Assembly: GCA_025774615.1 (NCBI GenBank)
Contig: JALGVQ010000033.1
Coordinates: forward strand, 1-17,270
From: a bacterium
GTDB lineage: Bacteria; Blakebacterota; Blakebacteria; Blakebacterales; Blakebacteraceae
Length of the DNA: 17,270 nucleotides
Direction: 5' to 3'
Under the pieces are notes generated by a model. That model saw only the letters and a list, made by a program, of their open reading frames with translations, was not told the DNA's origin and did not search any database. Position numbers and translations under genes: made by a program. Shown here piece by piece: positions 7,688 through 17,120 of this stretch; the stretch's first letter is position 1; the number at the start of each line of letters is the position of its first letter.

Positions 7688-8929
7688 ATGTCCTTGGACC
7701 CGAGCGCACCTGAATCCACCGGGGACCATACGGTGAAGCGCTCCCCCCTCTTTGTGATCCTCCTGACCGTTTTCATCAACCTGGTCGGCTTCGGGATCAT
7801 CATCCCGCTGATTCCTTTTTACGCCCAGGATTTCGGTGCCTCCAAATTCGAAGTCGGGCTCCTCTTCGCCTCATACAGTCTGATGCAGTTCCTCTTCGCG
7901 CCGCTCTGGGGCCGGATCAGCGATCGGATCGGCAGGCGCCCCATCCTGCTTATCAGCCTCTTCGGTACCTCCCTCTCGTTCGTGGTCTTCGGTCTGGCCA
8001 ATTCACTGGCAGTGCTTTTTGTCGGCAGGATCATGGCGGGTTTTTTCGGAGCCGTCATCTCCACCGCCCACGCCTTCATTGCCGATGTGACCGAACCGAA
8101 GGACCGGGCTCACGGAATGGGTCTTGTCGGCGCGGCCTTCGGACTCGGCTTCATCTTCGGACCGTTCATCGGCGGCGTCATGGCCGATCTCTGGGGATAC
8201 GCGGCACCGGCCTACTTCGCCGCCGCGCTGGCGTTCATGAACATGATTCTGGCCTGGTTCGTACTGCCTGAATCGTATCCGGCTTCAGCAAGAACCGAGA
8301 GGGATCCCGCTGACCGCGGAGGACTGGGTTCCAGCATGCGGCAGGTCAGGAATGCCCTGGTCAAGCCGCACGTGGGGGGGATCCTCTTCCTTTACTTCAT
8401 AGTCTCATTCGCCATGGCCAACATGGAGACCACCTATGCCCTGCTGACCGAGGAACTGTGGGGATGGGGAGCGAAAGAGAATGGTCTGATCTTCGGCTAC
8501 ATCGGACTGATGATCGTTTTCACACAAGGATTCGCCATCCGCCCGCTCGCCCGACGCTTTGGTGAGGAGCGCCTCGTTATCACCGGGATCGTTCTCCTTA
8601 TACCGAGCCTCGGTCTCATGCCGTTCTCTCCCGGGCTGGCGATCCTGATGATCCTGAGTGGGATCATGGCATTCGGCAGCGGCATCAACACGCCGAGTCT
8701 CAACAGCCTGATTTCCCGCAGCGTTACCCCTGAGGAACAAGGGGGGATCATGGGCATCACCCAGAGCCTGGGAGGTCTGGCCCGCGTCGTCGGTCCCCTC
8801 TGGGGTGGATTCACCTTCAGTCTCATCGGACATAGCGCCCCATACTGGACCGCCGCAATCCTCATGGGGGGAGCGTTCCTGCTCGCCATACGTGTTTTCA
8901 GGAAGCGATCCCCTCACCCCCCGGCCTGA
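7688..8929 (+). CDS. MFS drug exporter, DHA1 (TetA/multidrug) type
   Basis: A 413-residue major facilitator transporter, the usual size for 12 membrane helices. After a short hydrophilic N-terminus, helix 1 reads FINLVGFGIIIPLIPFYA, a DHA1 hallmark. The loop 2-3 motif GRISDRIGRRPILL matches the MFS motif A and is closest to the TetA/multidrug branch. GLGFIFGPFIGG in helix 5 fits the antiporter motif C of drug/H+ exporters, and a central loop with charged residues (about 197-220) separates the two halves. Expected role: proton-driven efflux of a small molecule across the inner membrane; the substrate cannot be read from sequence. GGAGGGG directly abuts ATG 7688, so the in-frame TTG at 7694, about eight bases after GGAGG, could be the true start. 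It is divergent from copA and may have its own control. Confidence 0.88.
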   Translation: MSLDPSAPESTGDHTVKRSPLFVILLTVFINLVGFGIIIPLIPFYAQDFGASKFEVGLLFASYSLMQFLFAPLWGRISDRIGRRPILLISLFGTSLSFVVFGLANSLAVLFVGRIMAGFFGAVISTAHAFIADVTEPKDRAHGMGLVGAAFGLGFIFGPFIGGVMADLWGYAAPAYFAAALAFMNMILAWFVLPESYPASARTERDPADRGGLGSSMRQVRNALVKPHVGGILFLYFIVSFAMANMETTYALLTEELWGWGAKENGLIFGYIGLMIVFTQGFAIRPLARRFGEERLVITGIVLLIPSLGLMPFSPGLAILMILSGIMAFGSGINTPSLNSLISRSVTPEEQGGIMGITQSLGGLARVVGPLWGGFTFSLIGHSAPYWTAAILMGGAFLLAIRVFRKRSPHPPA

Positions 8930-9002
8930 CAACCAGAAAGCCCTCTGAACCCGTAACGCTTCTGTCTCTGGCGGCACCTACGTTGTTGCCTGTACCATGC
9001 TG

Positions 9003-9162
9003 GTGTCATGTCAGGTGACAAACGTCGGCACCGAGAGTGACGCCGTACTTGACCGGCAAGGCGTGGCGACGAGGCATAGCGGTGGCTATGGCGAGGAGGC
9101 GCAACACAGCCGGTCGGGATACGGCGCCGCTCGAATGCGACGATTGTTGCGTGACAGGGCAC
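9003..9162. mobile_element. 160-bp fold-back (MITE-like) element in the tkt leader
   Basis: One long imperfect hairpin spans 9003-9162. The arms, about 54 bases each, run GTGTCATGTCA... and, read from the other end, GTGCCCTGTCA.... Paired blocks in register: 9003-9013 with 9152-9162, ACAAACGTCG (9018-9027) with CGACGATTGT (9138-9147, one mismatch), CGAG 9032-9035 with CTCG 9130-9133, GCCGTA 9042-9047 with TACGGC 9120-9125, GACCGGC 9051-9057 with GCCGGTC 9109-9115. The tip is a perfect CATAGC-GGTG-GCTATG hairpin (9075-9090). Terminal inverted repeats without a coding gene suggest a miniature transposable element; no clear target duplication is seen. It could also act as a structured RNA in the tkt 5' leader. 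Confidence 0.6.
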
Positions 9163-9193
9163 AAGTGAACCGAAATGAAGGAGAGCGCCTGAG

Positions 9194-11188
9194 ATGTCAC
9201 CATCAGAGAAGAGCCTGGACACGCTGAGCATTAATACAATCAGGATGCTGGCGGCTGATATGGTGGAAGCGGCAAACTCAGGACATCCGGGTGCCCCCAT
9301 GGGAACCGCGTCCATGGCCTATCTGCTCTGGACACGGTTTCTGAAACACAATCCGGATGACCCCGAGTGGCCCGACCGCGACCGGTTCGTGCTCTCCATG
9401 GGTCACGCAAGCGCCCTGCTCTACTCCCTGCTTCACCTGACCGGGTATGACCTTTCACTCGATGACCTGAAGAACTTCAGACAGTGGAACAGCCGGACAC
9501 CCGGACACCCCGAATATGGGGAGACCCCTGGCGTGGAATGCACCACGGGGCCCCTTGGTCAGGGGATCGGTATGGGTGTTGGTCTGGCCCTGGCCGAGCG
9601 GATCATGGCTTCCCGTTACAACGAGAAGCGTTTTCCCCTCTTCGACCACCACACCTGGGTGTTCTGCGGAGATGGGGACATGATGGAGGGGGTATCCTCC
9701 GAAGCGGCCTCACTCGCCGGCCACCTGAAACTCGGAAAACTCATCCTGCTCTATGATGACAACCGGATCACCATCGACGGTTCAACCGACCTCTCTTTCT
9801 CCGAGGACGTACGCAAGAGGTTCCAGGCATACGGCTGGCACGCTCAGGAACCTGTCGACGGCGAGGACCTGACAGAGCTGGAGGGAGCGATCGGCAAAGC
9901 CCGCCGTGACCGGCGTCCTTCTCTTATTATCTGTCGTACCACGATCGCCCACGGCAGTCCGAACAAGGCCGGCACATCCGGGGCGCACGGTTCCCCCCTT
10001 GGGGCCGAGGAACTCAGACTCACGAAACGCAACCTCGGCCTGCCCGAGCAGGAATCGTTCCACATACCACCTGATGTCAGCCGGCACATGGATGGGATCG
10101 AGCACGGCAGGGAAGCACAGGATACATGGCAGAGCCTTCTGGCGCGGTACGCTGAAGGCTATCCGGAGAAAGCCGAACTGCTGACCCGGGAACTCTCCGG
10201 TGAACTCCCCATCAGGTGGCAGGAGCATCTACCCGTGTTCGATGCCGGAAGCAAAGCAATCGCCACCAGAAGCGCGTCAGGTAAGGTGATCAACGCCCTG
10301 GCCCCGGTCTGTGAGAATCTTGTGGGAGGTTCAGCTGACCTCGCGCCTTCGAACAAGACCGCGATCGAGGGAGAACCTGATCAGTCATATGAGACACCGG
10401 GTGGACGATATCTGCGCTTCGGTGTTCGGGAACACGGGATGGGCGCCATCTGCAACGGGATCGCGCTCCACGGAGGATTGAGACCCTTCGCCGCGACCTT
10501 CCTGGTCTTCAGTGATTACATGCGTCCGAGCATCCGCCTGGCGGCACTGATGAAACTGCCGGTCGTCTACGTCTTCACGCACGACTCCATTGCCGTCGGC
10601 GAGGACGGCCCGACACACCAGCCGGTGGAACAGACCATGAGTCTCAGACTCATTCCCGGTCTGCTGGTATTACGACCGGCTGACGCCAATGAGACCGTCC
10701 GGGCCTGGCAGATCGCCATGGAGAGGACAGATGGCCCGACGGCGATCCTGCTCAGCAGGCAGGACCTGCCGATCCTCGATCCCGATCGTACCACTGATGT
10801 CGAACGAGGCGGGTACGTGCTGAGCAGGACGATGGGGAGCAGACAGGTCGCTCTGGTCGCGACCGGCGCAGAGGTGCACCTTGCGCTCGAGGCGAAGGCC
10901 ATACTTGAATCAGAAGGGATCGGTACCCGGGTCGTCAGCCTGCCCTCCTGGGAGCTCTTCCGGCAGCAGAGCACAGAATACCAGGAGGAAGTGCTTCCGT
11001 CCGGGAGCGTACCGATAGCGATCGAAGCGGGGAGCACGTCGGGATGGGAACGGTGGGTCGGCTCTCCCGCCAATGTCCACGGGATCGACCGCTTCGGGGC
11101 CTCGGCACCCTGGGAGGTACTATCAACCAGACTCGGCTTCTCCACCGAAGCCATCGTGGAACGCGTTAAAAAGCTTCTGGAGGGATGA
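9194..11188 (+). CDS. tkt: Transketolase
   Basis: 664 residues, the normal length for bacterial transketolase (EC 2.2.1.1), a thiamine-diphosphate enzyme moving two-carbon units between sugar phosphates in the pentose phosphate pathway and, where present, the Calvin cycle. Seen: SGHPGAPMG near the N-terminus (29-37), the TPP/Mg motif GDGDM (159-163) with Asn190 in YDDN, the catalytic Glu413 in REHGMGAI that activates TPP, the [10 protein letters not shown] loop (471-480), and a complete C-terminal domain. AAGGAG lies ten bases before ATG 9194. rpiB follows four bases after the stop, so the two form an operon of non-oxidative pentose phosphate enzymes. A 160-bp fold-back element occupies most of the region upstream, and no convincing promoter is visible there. 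Confidence 0.97.
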   Translation: MSPSEKSLDTLSINTIRMLAADMVEAANSGHPGAPMGTASMAYLLWTRFLKHNPDDPEWPDRDRFVLSMGHASALLYSLLHLTGYDLSLDDLKNFRQWNSRTPGHPEYGETPGVECTTGPLGQGIGMGVGLALAERIMASRYNEKRFPLFDHHTWVFCGDGDMMEGVSSEAASLAGHLKLGKLILLYDDNRITIDGSTDLSFSEDVRKRFQAYGWHAQEPVDGEDLTELEGAIGKARRDRRPSLIICRTTIAHGSPNKAGTSGAHGSPLGAEELRLTKRNLGLPEQESFHIPPDVSRHMDGIEHGREAQDTWQSLLARYAEGYPEKAELLTRELSGELPIRWQEHLPVFDAGSKAIATRSASGKVINALAPVCENLVGGSADLAPSNKTAIEGEPDQSYETPGGRYLRFGVREHGMGAICNGIALHGGLRPFAATFLVFSDYMRPSIRLAALMKLPVVYVFTHDSIAVGEDGPTHQPVEQTMSLRLIPGLLVLRPADANETVRAWQIAMERTDGPTAILLSRQDLPILDPDRTTDVERGGYVLSRTMGSRQVALVATGAEVHLALEAKAILESEGIGTRVVSLPSWELFRQQSTEYQEEVLPSGSVPIAIEAGSTSGWERWVGSPANVHGIDRFGASAPWEVLSTRLGFSTEAIVERVKKLLEG

Positions 11189-11192
11189 TCTG

Positions 11193-11639
11193 ATGCGCAT
11201 AGCTATCGCCTGTGACCACGCCGGGTTCGCACTGAAGCCAACCATCGCGAAGGTCGTCGCGGATCTCGGGCACGAGATCATCAATCTCGGAACCGACAAC
11301 CCCGATGTACCGGTCGACTATCCCGACATGGCAGAGGTGCTCGGCAAGGCGATCCAGTCAGAGGAAGCAGATCGAGGTATCCTGATCTGCGGCAGTGGAG
11401 TCGGGGGAGCGATCGCTGCAAACAAGATGAACGGTATCCGGGCCTCAGTCTGTCACGATTCCTACTCCGCGGCCCAGGGTGTTGATCACGACGACATGAA
11501 TGTACTCTGTCTCGGAGGACGGATCGTCGGTTCGGCGCTTGCAACCGAACTGGTGAAAGCGTTCCTCTTCGCCAGCTTCAGCGGTGAGGACCGGCACGTC
11601 CGGCGCCTGAACAAGGTCAAGGCTCTGGAACAGCAGTAA
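11193..11639 (+). CDS. rpiB: Ribose-5-phosphate isomerase B
   Basis: 148 residues of the RpiB/LacAB family, interconverting ribose 5-phosphate and ribulose 5-phosphate. Seen: CDHAG (7-11), [14 protein letters not shown] with the catalytic Cys66, and His99, both at the same numbers as in Escherichia coli RpiB; the phosphate-binding Arg-rich tail (RHVRR, 134-138) is present. Cys66 marks the enteric-type active site rather than the Glu type of actinobacteria. GGAGGG lies eight bases before ATG 11193; the frame is open further upstream, but those residues overlap tkt and do not resemble the family. It is four bases downstream of tkt. Its last 23 bases overlap the end of the convergent cpYpsA gene. 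Confidence 0.96.
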   Translation: MRIAIACDHAGFALKPTIAKVVADLGHEIINLGTDNPDVPVDYPDMAEVLGKAIQSEEADRGILICGSGVGGAIAANKMNGIRASVCHDSYSAAQGVDHDDMNVLCLGGRIVGSALATELVKAFLFASFSGEDRHVRRLNKVKALEQQ

Positions 11640-12105
11640 TCATCCTGCGGAGCAGTCCGGTCGCCAGTTCGGTGATGCCGGGCTGTTTGCTCTCCCGCGG
11701 CCCGGCTACATTCAGCACTTCTATTCCCTTGACCGCGACCCAGGCCGCGATCCGTTCCGCTTCCGCAATGAACCTCTTCTCATCACCTGCCACACGATCG
11801 AGATCGACCGCGATGAACGGTCGGCCATACTGCTCGATGAGGTAGAGGGTATACGCTGTGCCGCCTGTCGGCGGGAACATGGCCAGGATGAGTGTGCCGT
11901 CCGAATCCCGGACGTTCCACTCCGTGCGCTCCTCATAGGCTGATGCAGGTGATTCAACCAGTGGATACCGGTCGGGGATCACTCCGTCCTCAGCGATCCG
12001 CCCTTTCGGGCACCATCCGCCACAGGGGATGTTCAACTCGAGCGCAACATCGAGAGCAGCCCGATCGACGCCGGTCTGACCGCCCGATACGATCTTCCTG
12101 ACCAT
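11617..12105 (-). CDS. cpYpsA (SLOG superfamily) protein, often annotated 'putative molybdenum carrier'
   Basis: About 162 residues matching the circularly permuted YpsA family (PF12694). Seen: the N-terminal nucleotide-binding motif [17 protein letters not shown], then [13 protein letters not shown], a [14 protein letters not shown] strand and a PPTGGTAYT turn, and a C-terminal [10 protein letters not shown] motif. SLOG proteins bind nucleotides or their derivatives; the molybdenum-carrier name is old and unproven. ATG 12105 follows GGGAG by eight bases; an in-frame ATG at 12147 would add 14 residues overlapping the upstream gene and is less likely. It is the last gene of the acnA-ispG-EEP series, 31 bases after the previous stop. 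The convergent rpiB end overlaps by 23 bases and no terminator is visible between them. Confidence 0.85.
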   Translation of the reverse strand: MVRKIVSGGQTGVDRAALDVALELNIPCGGWCPKGRIAEDGVIPDRYPLVESPASAYEERTEWNVRDSDGTLILAMFPPTGGTAYTLYLIEQYGRPFIAVDLDRVAGDEKRFIAEAERIAAWVAVKGIEVLNVAGPRESKQPGITELATGLLRRMITAVPEP

Positions 12106-12136
12106 CACCACCGCTCCCGGATGGCATCCATGACGT

Positions 12137-12997
12137 TCATCGATCATCCTTCAGTTCAAGCACCGCCAGCAGAGGACGATGGTCAGACGCGATCTCCTCA
12201 TCGAGTACCCGGACCTCGACCACGCGCCATACCCCGGCGGGGCGGTAGAGCACATAGTCTATCCTGCGAGCCGGATCATCAGAAGGGATCGTCGGCTCGG
12301 GATTCCCGACCGCGGCGTCGGCCCACTCACGGAGCAGGATACCCATCGGTTCACTCTCCGGAAGAGCATTCAGATCCCCCGCGAGTATCATCGGCAGACG
12401 GGTCTCTGGCAGGAATAACTCGTTGATCCTCAAGACCTGCGCCTTCCGGTCAGCCGGGTCACGCGTATGGTCGAGATGGGTACCGATGAAGACAATCTCC
12501 CTGCCGCTCCCCCCGATCTCGACCGTGACCTTCAGGGCTGCCCTCGGTTCATGATCCTCACTGGCGGGGAGGAGGTGATCGTCCACCCTGAGAAAGGGCC
12601 ACCGTGAGAGGATCGCCTCACCGTAACCGCCTCCCGCATAGTCCATCGCCTTTCCGAAGACAGCATAGAGACCGGTAAGCCTTCCCAGCTCGGCGGCCTG
12701 ATCCACCCCGCTCGAACGGGTCGTCGCGCGATCCACCTCCTGGAGGGCAACCAGGTCAGGATCAACGGCCATGATGACTCGGGCAAGCCGTTCCAGATCG
12801 AATACGCCATCAACACCCTCACCATGATGGATGTTGTAGCTGAGGACCCGCACCGTGAGTGGTGTATCGCCGGCAGTGACATCGGTCCTGTCGATCCCGG
12901 GGTGGCCTGCGCAGGCCATGAGGGAGCTGATGCAGAGTATCGTCAGGAAGAGAAAGGGTGAGATCAGAAGTGATATCCGGCGGTATGCCGGTCTCAT
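12137..12997 (-). CDS. Endonuclease/exonuclease/phosphatase-family lipoprotein
   Basis: 286 residues with a hydrophobic N-terminus and lipobox LMAC (Cys29), so predicted to be lipid-anchored outside the cytoplasm. The EEP fold (DNase I / exonuclease III / sphingomyelinase superfamily) is shown by its metal and catalytic motifs in order: SYNIHHG (Asn55), LQEVD (Glu87), GTHLDH (His174), AGDLNA (Asp208, Asn210), RIDYVL (Asp247) and SDHRP (Asp272, His273). All catalytic positions are present. Secreted members hydrolyse phosphodiester bonds in phospholipids, nucleic acids or other phosphoesters; the exact substrate cannot be told. Its ATG overlaps the ispG stop as ATGA, with a GGTGGAG ribosome site inside ispG, so translation is likely coupled. 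Confidence 0.9.
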   Translation of the reverse strand: MRPAYRRISLLISPFLFLTILCISSLMACAGHPGIDRTDVTAGDTPLTVRVLSYNIHHGEGVDGVFDLERLARVIMAVDPDLVALQEVDRATTRSSGVDQAAELGRLTGLYAVFGKAMDYAGGGYGEAILSRWPFLRVDDHLLPASEDHEPRAALKVTVEIGGSGREIVFIGTHLDHTRDPADRKAQVLRINELFLPETRLPMILAGDLNALPESEPMGILLREWADAAVGNPEPTIPSDDPARRIDYVLYRPAGVWRVVEVRVLDEEIASDHRPLLAVLELKDDR

Positions 12998-14229
12998 GCG
13001 ACTCCACCGTCTGAGCCGAATCGCCGGTCGACATACTCTTCCAGTATCACTTGAAATTCTACCAGTATATTATTACCCTTTAATATGTTATGAAGTTTTC
13101 CATCTATGTATACCGGTGCGCTCGGTTCCTCTCCTGATCCGGGGAGACTGATCCCGATATCGGCATGACGGCTCTCGCCGGGTCCGTTCACCACACACCC
13201 CATCACCGCGACCATCATCGCCTCAACACCTTCATACTGTTCTCTCCATAGCGGCATCCTCTCCGCAAGGTATGCAGCCACCTCGGCAGCCAGTTCCTGG
13301 AAGAGGGTACTGTCGGTGCGGCCGCAGCCGGGACAGGAGGTGACCTGGGGCGCGAACAACCGCAACCCCATGCTCTGCAGAATCTGTCGGGCCACCAGCA
13401 CCTCACGGGCACGATCATCCTCCACCGAGGGCGTGATACTCACCCGGATGGTATCCCCGATCCCTTCCTGCAGCAGCACCGCCATGGCGGCGGTGGATCC
13501 AACGATCCCCCGTTCGGCCATGCCGGCCTCGGTGAGACCGAGGTGGATCGGGTAGTCACACCGCGCCGCGAGTTCCCGGTTCACACTGATCAGTTCCTGC
13601 ACATCGGAGGTCTTGCACGAGATGATGATCCGATCGTGACCGAGCCCCACCTCCTCGGCAAGTCGCGCCGAATCGAGCACGCTCCTGATGAGCGCTTCCC
13701 TCATGATGGCAGAGGAGTCGTTCGCCCCCCCCGTAGAGGCATTCTCATCCATCAGGCGTGTGAGCATCGACCGGTCCACCGAGCCCCAGTTCGCTCCGAT
13801 CCGTACCGGCTTGTCGAACGCGACCGCCTGTTCGATGATCGACCTGAAGTGCTCCTCCCGGTGGTCACCACTCCCGACGTTCCCCGGATTGATCCGGTAC
13901 TTTGCGAGTTCCCGGGCACACTCCGGAAACTCCTCCAGGAGCTGGTGCCCGTTGTAATGGAAGTCACCCGCGAGCGGGACCTGCACGCCCTCCTGCAGGA
14001 TACGTCCGGCGATCACAGGTATCGCGGCCGCGGCTTCCCGCGTGTCGACTGTGACCCGGACGAGTTCACTCCCCGCCTCGGCCAGCAGCATGATCTGCCC
14101 TACGGTCGCCTCGATATCGGCGGTCGGCGTATTCGTCATCGACTGCACGACGATCGGCGCCTCACCGCCGATGAACACACCTCCCACATCGACCATCATG
14201 GAAGTCCGGCGCTGACTGGAATCGATCAT
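12994..14229 (-). CDS. ispG: (E)-4-hydroxy-3-methylbut-2-enyl-diphosphate synthase (flavodoxin-dependent)
   Basis: 411 residues of IspG (GcpE), the [4Fe-4S] enzyme that reduces MEcPP to HMBPP in the MEP isoprenoid pathway. Seen: [14 protein letters not shown] near the N-terminus, a TIM-barrel core with ADFHYN-like AGDFHYN and YRINPGNVG, then the cluster ligands Cys299 and Cys302 in SCPGCGR, Cys345 in GCVVNGPGE and Glu352. It is the compact bacterial form without the large insert of plant and chlamydial enzymes, although the distance between the second and third cysteines is somewhat longer than in E. coli. The start at 14229 is four bases after the acnA stop; its ribosome site is weak, suggesting coupling to acnA. 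Its stop overlaps the next gene. Confidence 0.97.
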   Translation of the reverse strand: MIDSSQRRTSMMVDVGGVFIGGEAPIVVQSMTNTPTADIEATVGQIMLLAEAGSELVRVTVDTREAAAAIPVIAGRILQEGVQVPLAGDFHYNGHQLLEEFPECARELAKYRINPGNVGSGDHREEHFRSIIEQAVAFDKPVRIGANWGSVDRSMLTRLMDENASTGGANDSSAIMREALIRSVLDSARLAEEVGLGHDRIIISCKTSDVQELISVNRELAARCDYPIHLGLTEAGMAERGIVGSTAAMAVLLQEGIGDTIRVSITPSVEDDRAREVLVARQILQSMGLRLFAPQVTSCPGCGRTDSTLFQELAAEVAAYLAERMPLWREQYEGVEAMMVAVMGCVVNGPGESRHADIGISLPGSGEEPSAPVYIDGKLHNILKGNNILVEFQVILEEYVDRRFGSDGGVA

Positions 14230-14233
14230 GTCA

Positions 14234-16945
14234 CTATTCCGCTTCGCTGATCAGTCGTCTGAGGACGAAATCAAGGATGCCGCCGTGACGATACACGTCG
14301 ACCTCGAAGGGAGTATCGAGCCGGATATCGAGCAGTGTCGTTCCAACCGTTCCATCCCTCTTCGTCCACCCGAGCTCGATCTGGCCCGCGACCCGCAGGT
14401 TCTCAGCCAGTCCCTTGACGTCGAAGGTCTCGGTGCCATCAAGCCCCAGTGTTTCCAGACTCTCCCCCTGTCTGAACTGCAGGGGGAGCACTCCCATACC
14501 GGCGAGATTGCTTCGGTGTATCCGTTCGAAGGAACGGGCCACCACCGCGCGCACACCAAGAAGTTTGGTACCCTTAGCGGCCCAGTCCCGGCTCGAGCCG
14601 GTCCCGTAGTTGATCCCGGCCATGACGACCAGCGGAACTCCCTCTTCCTGGTAGCGTGTCGAGGCTTCAAAGACCGTCATCTCGGCATCATCTGGCCCAT
14701 GTTTCGTGAAACCACCCTCCCGGGGAGCCACCATCAGGTTCTTCACGCGATTATTGGCAAAGGTACCCCTGATCATCACCTGGTGATTACCGCGTCGTGA
14801 GCCATAGGAATTGAACTCCCGCGGTTCCACACCCCGCTCGATGAGATACCGGCCGGCGGGAGTATCAGCAGCAAAGGCTCCGGCAGGTGAAATGTGGTCT
14901 GTAGTAATATTGTCACCCAGCATTAGAAGTGCCCTGGCTCCTTCGATGTCGGTTACCGGCGGAGCCTGATGTGGGTCGAAATCACCCATGAAATAGGGTG
15001 GTTCCTGGATATAGGTGCTCTCTGGATCCCATTCGTAACTGGTTCCGGAGGGAGCCACCAGATCATTCCACTCCGTCGCCTGAGCGTCGATATCGGCGTA
15101 CTTCTCCCTGAACGCATCAGGGCTCATGCTCTTCTCAAGGATCTCGACGATCTCTGCCCGGGTCGGCCAGATATCCTTGAGGAATACCGGATCCCCGTCG
15201 CTGCCGGTCCCGACAGGTTCCGAGGTGAGATCGCACGTCACCGTTCCGGCGAGGGCAAAGGCAACCACCAGGGGAGGTGATGCCAGGTAACTCGAGCGTA
15301 CGTCAGGATGGACACGCGCCTCGAAATTGCGATTGCCGCTGAGAACGCTTGCGCAGATCAGGTTCCGGTCGATGATCGCTCTGCCGACCTCTTCGGGAAG
15401 GGGTCCGCTGTTCCCGATACAGGTCGTGCAGCCGTATCCGACGATGTGGAATCCGATCGCCTCGAGGCTGGAAAGAAGCCCCGCCTTCTCGAGGTAATCG
15501 GAGACGACGCGACTTCCGGGCGCCAGGGAAGTCTTCACGTGGGCCGGGACGCTCAATCCCCTCTCAACTGCCTTTTTCGCCACCAGGCCCGCAGCGAGCA
15601 TGACCATCGGGTTCGAGGTGTTGGTACACGATGTGATCGCGGCGATCACAACATCGCCATCCTGCAGGTCACCCTCCCCTTCCGATGCGGCTCCCGGACT
15701 GCCGAATCCGCCATCCTTCACCGATGTTGTGAGGCCCTGTTCGAAGGAGTCCTTCAACTCTCCCAGCGGGATACGGGCCTGCGGCAGTCGCGGTCCGGCA
15801 ACGCACGGTTCGATCGTTGAGAGGTCGAGTTCCAGGACATCGGAGTAATCGATCTCCCCCTCCTGCGGAATGCCGAACATACCCTGGGCGGTGAACCAGG
15901 AACGGACCAGGTCGATCTGTTCCTCACTCCTGCCGGTCATGCGATAATAATTGAGCGTTTCTTCATCCACCGGGAAGAAACCCATCGTGGCGCCGTATTC
16001 AGGACACATGTTGGCGATCGTGGCGCGATCGGGCAGAGGGAGCGCCTCCACGCCCTTTCCGAAGAATTCGATGAACTTGCCAACCACACCGGCATTGCGG
16101 AGCTGCTCGACGACCGTCAGGACCAGATCGGTCGCCGTCACACCCTCGTTGAGGTCCCCGGTCATCCTGAAGCCGATGACTTCGGGAGTCAGGAAGGTGA
16201 TCGGCTGTCCCAGGAGGGCGGCTTCTGCTTCGATCCCGCCGACTCCCCACCCGACGACGCCGATCCCGTTGATCATGGTGGTGTGCGAATCGGTGCCGAC
16301 CAGAGTATCGGGGTAGAAGATCACACCGGCATCGGTTTCCTTCGAGAAGACGCCCCGGGCGAGGTACTCGAGATTCACCTGGTGGACGATCCCGATCGAC
16401 GGAGGTACCACGTCGAAGTTGTCAAAGGCCTGCTTTCCCCATTTCAGCAGTTTGTACCGTTCACTGTTCCGCTGGAATTCGAACCCGGTGTTGATGTTCA
16501 GGGCATCGGGAGATCCAAAGGCGTCGACCTGCACTGAATGGTCGACCACCATGTTCACCGGACAGAGCGGGTTGATCAGTTCAGGAGAGCGTCCGGCCCG
16601 TTCCATGGCCGACCGCATGGCCGCGAGATCCACTACCGCCGGCACACCGGTGAAGTCCTGCATCACGACCCGGGCGATGGTGAACGGGATCTCGACCGGT
16701 GTCGGATCGGAGGCATTCCACGATGCCAGATTCCGGACATCATCAGTGGTGATCTGCTCACCATCGGTGTTCCGGAGAACCGATTCGAGGACGATCCGCA
16801 GACTGATCGGGAGCCGGGAGACCGGTCCGACTCCTGCTTCCTCCAGGCGGGGCAGACTGAAGAAACCGCCGCTTGAGCCGTCACTGAGATGAAGGGTTTC
16901 GAAGGTATTGAAGGGGTCTGTCGTGATGTTGTCCATGATCCTCAT
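14234..16945 (-). CDS. acnA: Aconitate hydratase A
   Basis: 903 residues of the AcnA/IRP1-type aconitase, which isomerises citrate to isocitrate through a [4Fe-4S] cluster. Cluster cysteines are Cys440 ([11 protein letters not shown]), Cys506 and Cys509 ([12 protein letters not shown]). The swivelling fourth domain begins near [13 protein letters not shown] (677-689), and the active-site loop [12 protein letters not shown] (781-792) is intact. Length is close to E. coli AcnA (891). Two starts are possible: ATG 16945, which abuts GGGA, and ATG 16936 with GGGA eight bases upstream; the latter has the better spacing. It is the first gene of the series acnA-ispG-EEP-cpYpsA. Related aconitases can moonlight as iron-responsive RNA-binding proteins, but nothing here shows that. 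Confidence 0.97.
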   Translation of the reverse strand: MRIMDNITTDPFNTFETLHLSDGSSGGFFSLPRLEEAGVGPVSRLPISLRIVLESVLRNTDGEQITTDDVRNLASWNASDPTPVEIPFTIARVVMQDFTGVPAVVDLAAMRSAMERAGRSPELINPLCPVNMVVDHSVQVDAFGSPDALNINTGFEFQRNSERYKLLKWGKQAFDNFDVVPPSIGIVHQVNLEYLARGVFSKETDAGVIFYPDTLVGTDSHTTMINGIGVVGWGVGGIEAEAALLGQPITFLTPEVIGFRMTGDLNEGVTATDLVLTVVEQLRNAGVVGKFIEFFGKGVEALPLPDRATIANMCPEYGATMGFFPVDEETLNYYRMTGRSEEQIDLVRSWFTAQGMFGIPQEGEIDYSDVLELDLSTIEPCVAGPRLPQARIPLGELKDSFEQGLTTSVKDGGFGSPGAASEGEGDLQDGDVVIAAITSCTNTSNPMVMLAAGLVAKKAVERGLSVPAHVKTSLAPGSRVVSDYLEKAGLLSSLEAIGFHIVGYGCTTCIGNSGPLPEEVGRAIIDRNLICASVLSGNRNFEARVHPDVRSSYLASPPLVVAFALAGTVTCDLTSEPVGTGSDGDPVFLKDIWPTRAEIVEILEKSMSPDAFREKYADIDAQATEWNDLVAPSGTSYEWDPESTYIQEPPYFMGDFDPHQAPPVTDIEGARALLMLGDNITTDHISPAGAFAADTPAGRYLIERGVEPREFNSYGSRRGNHQVMIRGTFANNRVKNLMVAPREGGFTKHGPDDAEMTVFEASTRYQEEGVPLVVMAGINYGTGSSRDWAAKGTKLLGVRAVVARSFERIHRSNLAGMGVLPLQFRQGESLETLGLDGTETFDVKGLAENLRVAGQIELGWTKRDGTVGTTLLDIRLDTPFEVDVYRHGGILDFVLRRLISEAE

Positions 16946-16996
16946 TCCCGGTGCCTGACCGGCGGTTCGACGTTCCAGTGATCAGCCCTGACAGGC

Positions 16997-17042
16997 AGTG
17001 TCTGAATTCTGTGTTACAAAGTGTCTGGATACTGTGATACGA
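16997..17042. repeat. 23-bp imperfect tandem repeat upstream of acnA
   Basis: Two adjacent 23-base units (16997-17019, 17020-17042), each starting AGTGTCTG and carrying CTGTG and TAC at the same places, agree at 19 of 23 positions. The period is about two helical turns. They lie 52 to 97 bases before the acnA start, between acnA and the divergent small membrane gene, and are plausible regulator sites. No known operator consensus is recognised. Confidence 0.6.
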
Positions 17043-17097
17043 TACAGAGTCAGTGTGCAGTGCGCGAGGGGAAGATGTGGGCTCTTTGTCACCCGGT

Positions 17098-17103
17098 TAT
17101 ACT
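17098..17103 (+). promoter_or_regulatory. Possible -10 element of the downstream membrane gene
   Basis: TATACT matches the sigma-70 -10 consensus at five of six positions and lies 17 bases before ATG 17121. No good -35 is seen at the expected distance, so the call is weak. Confidence 0.25.
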
Positions 17104-17120
17104 GAACATGGAGTAAAAGC

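Noticed and set aside
8934-8964. Hairpin after the MFS gene (CAGAAAGC with GCTTCTG)
   Set aside because: Only seven pairs with a bulge and a 16-base loop, and no T-run follows, so it is not a convincing terminator.
9003-9162. Known riboswitch class in the tkt leader
   Set aside because: I compared it by eye with cobalamin, c-di-GMP, ZTP, fluoride and glutamine riboswitch signature sequences and found none; the simple fold-back shape fits a MITE better.
8914-9315. Minus-strand frame across the fold-back element and the tkt start
   Set aside because: It covers inverted-repeat sequence and the antisense of tkt and has no domain signal.
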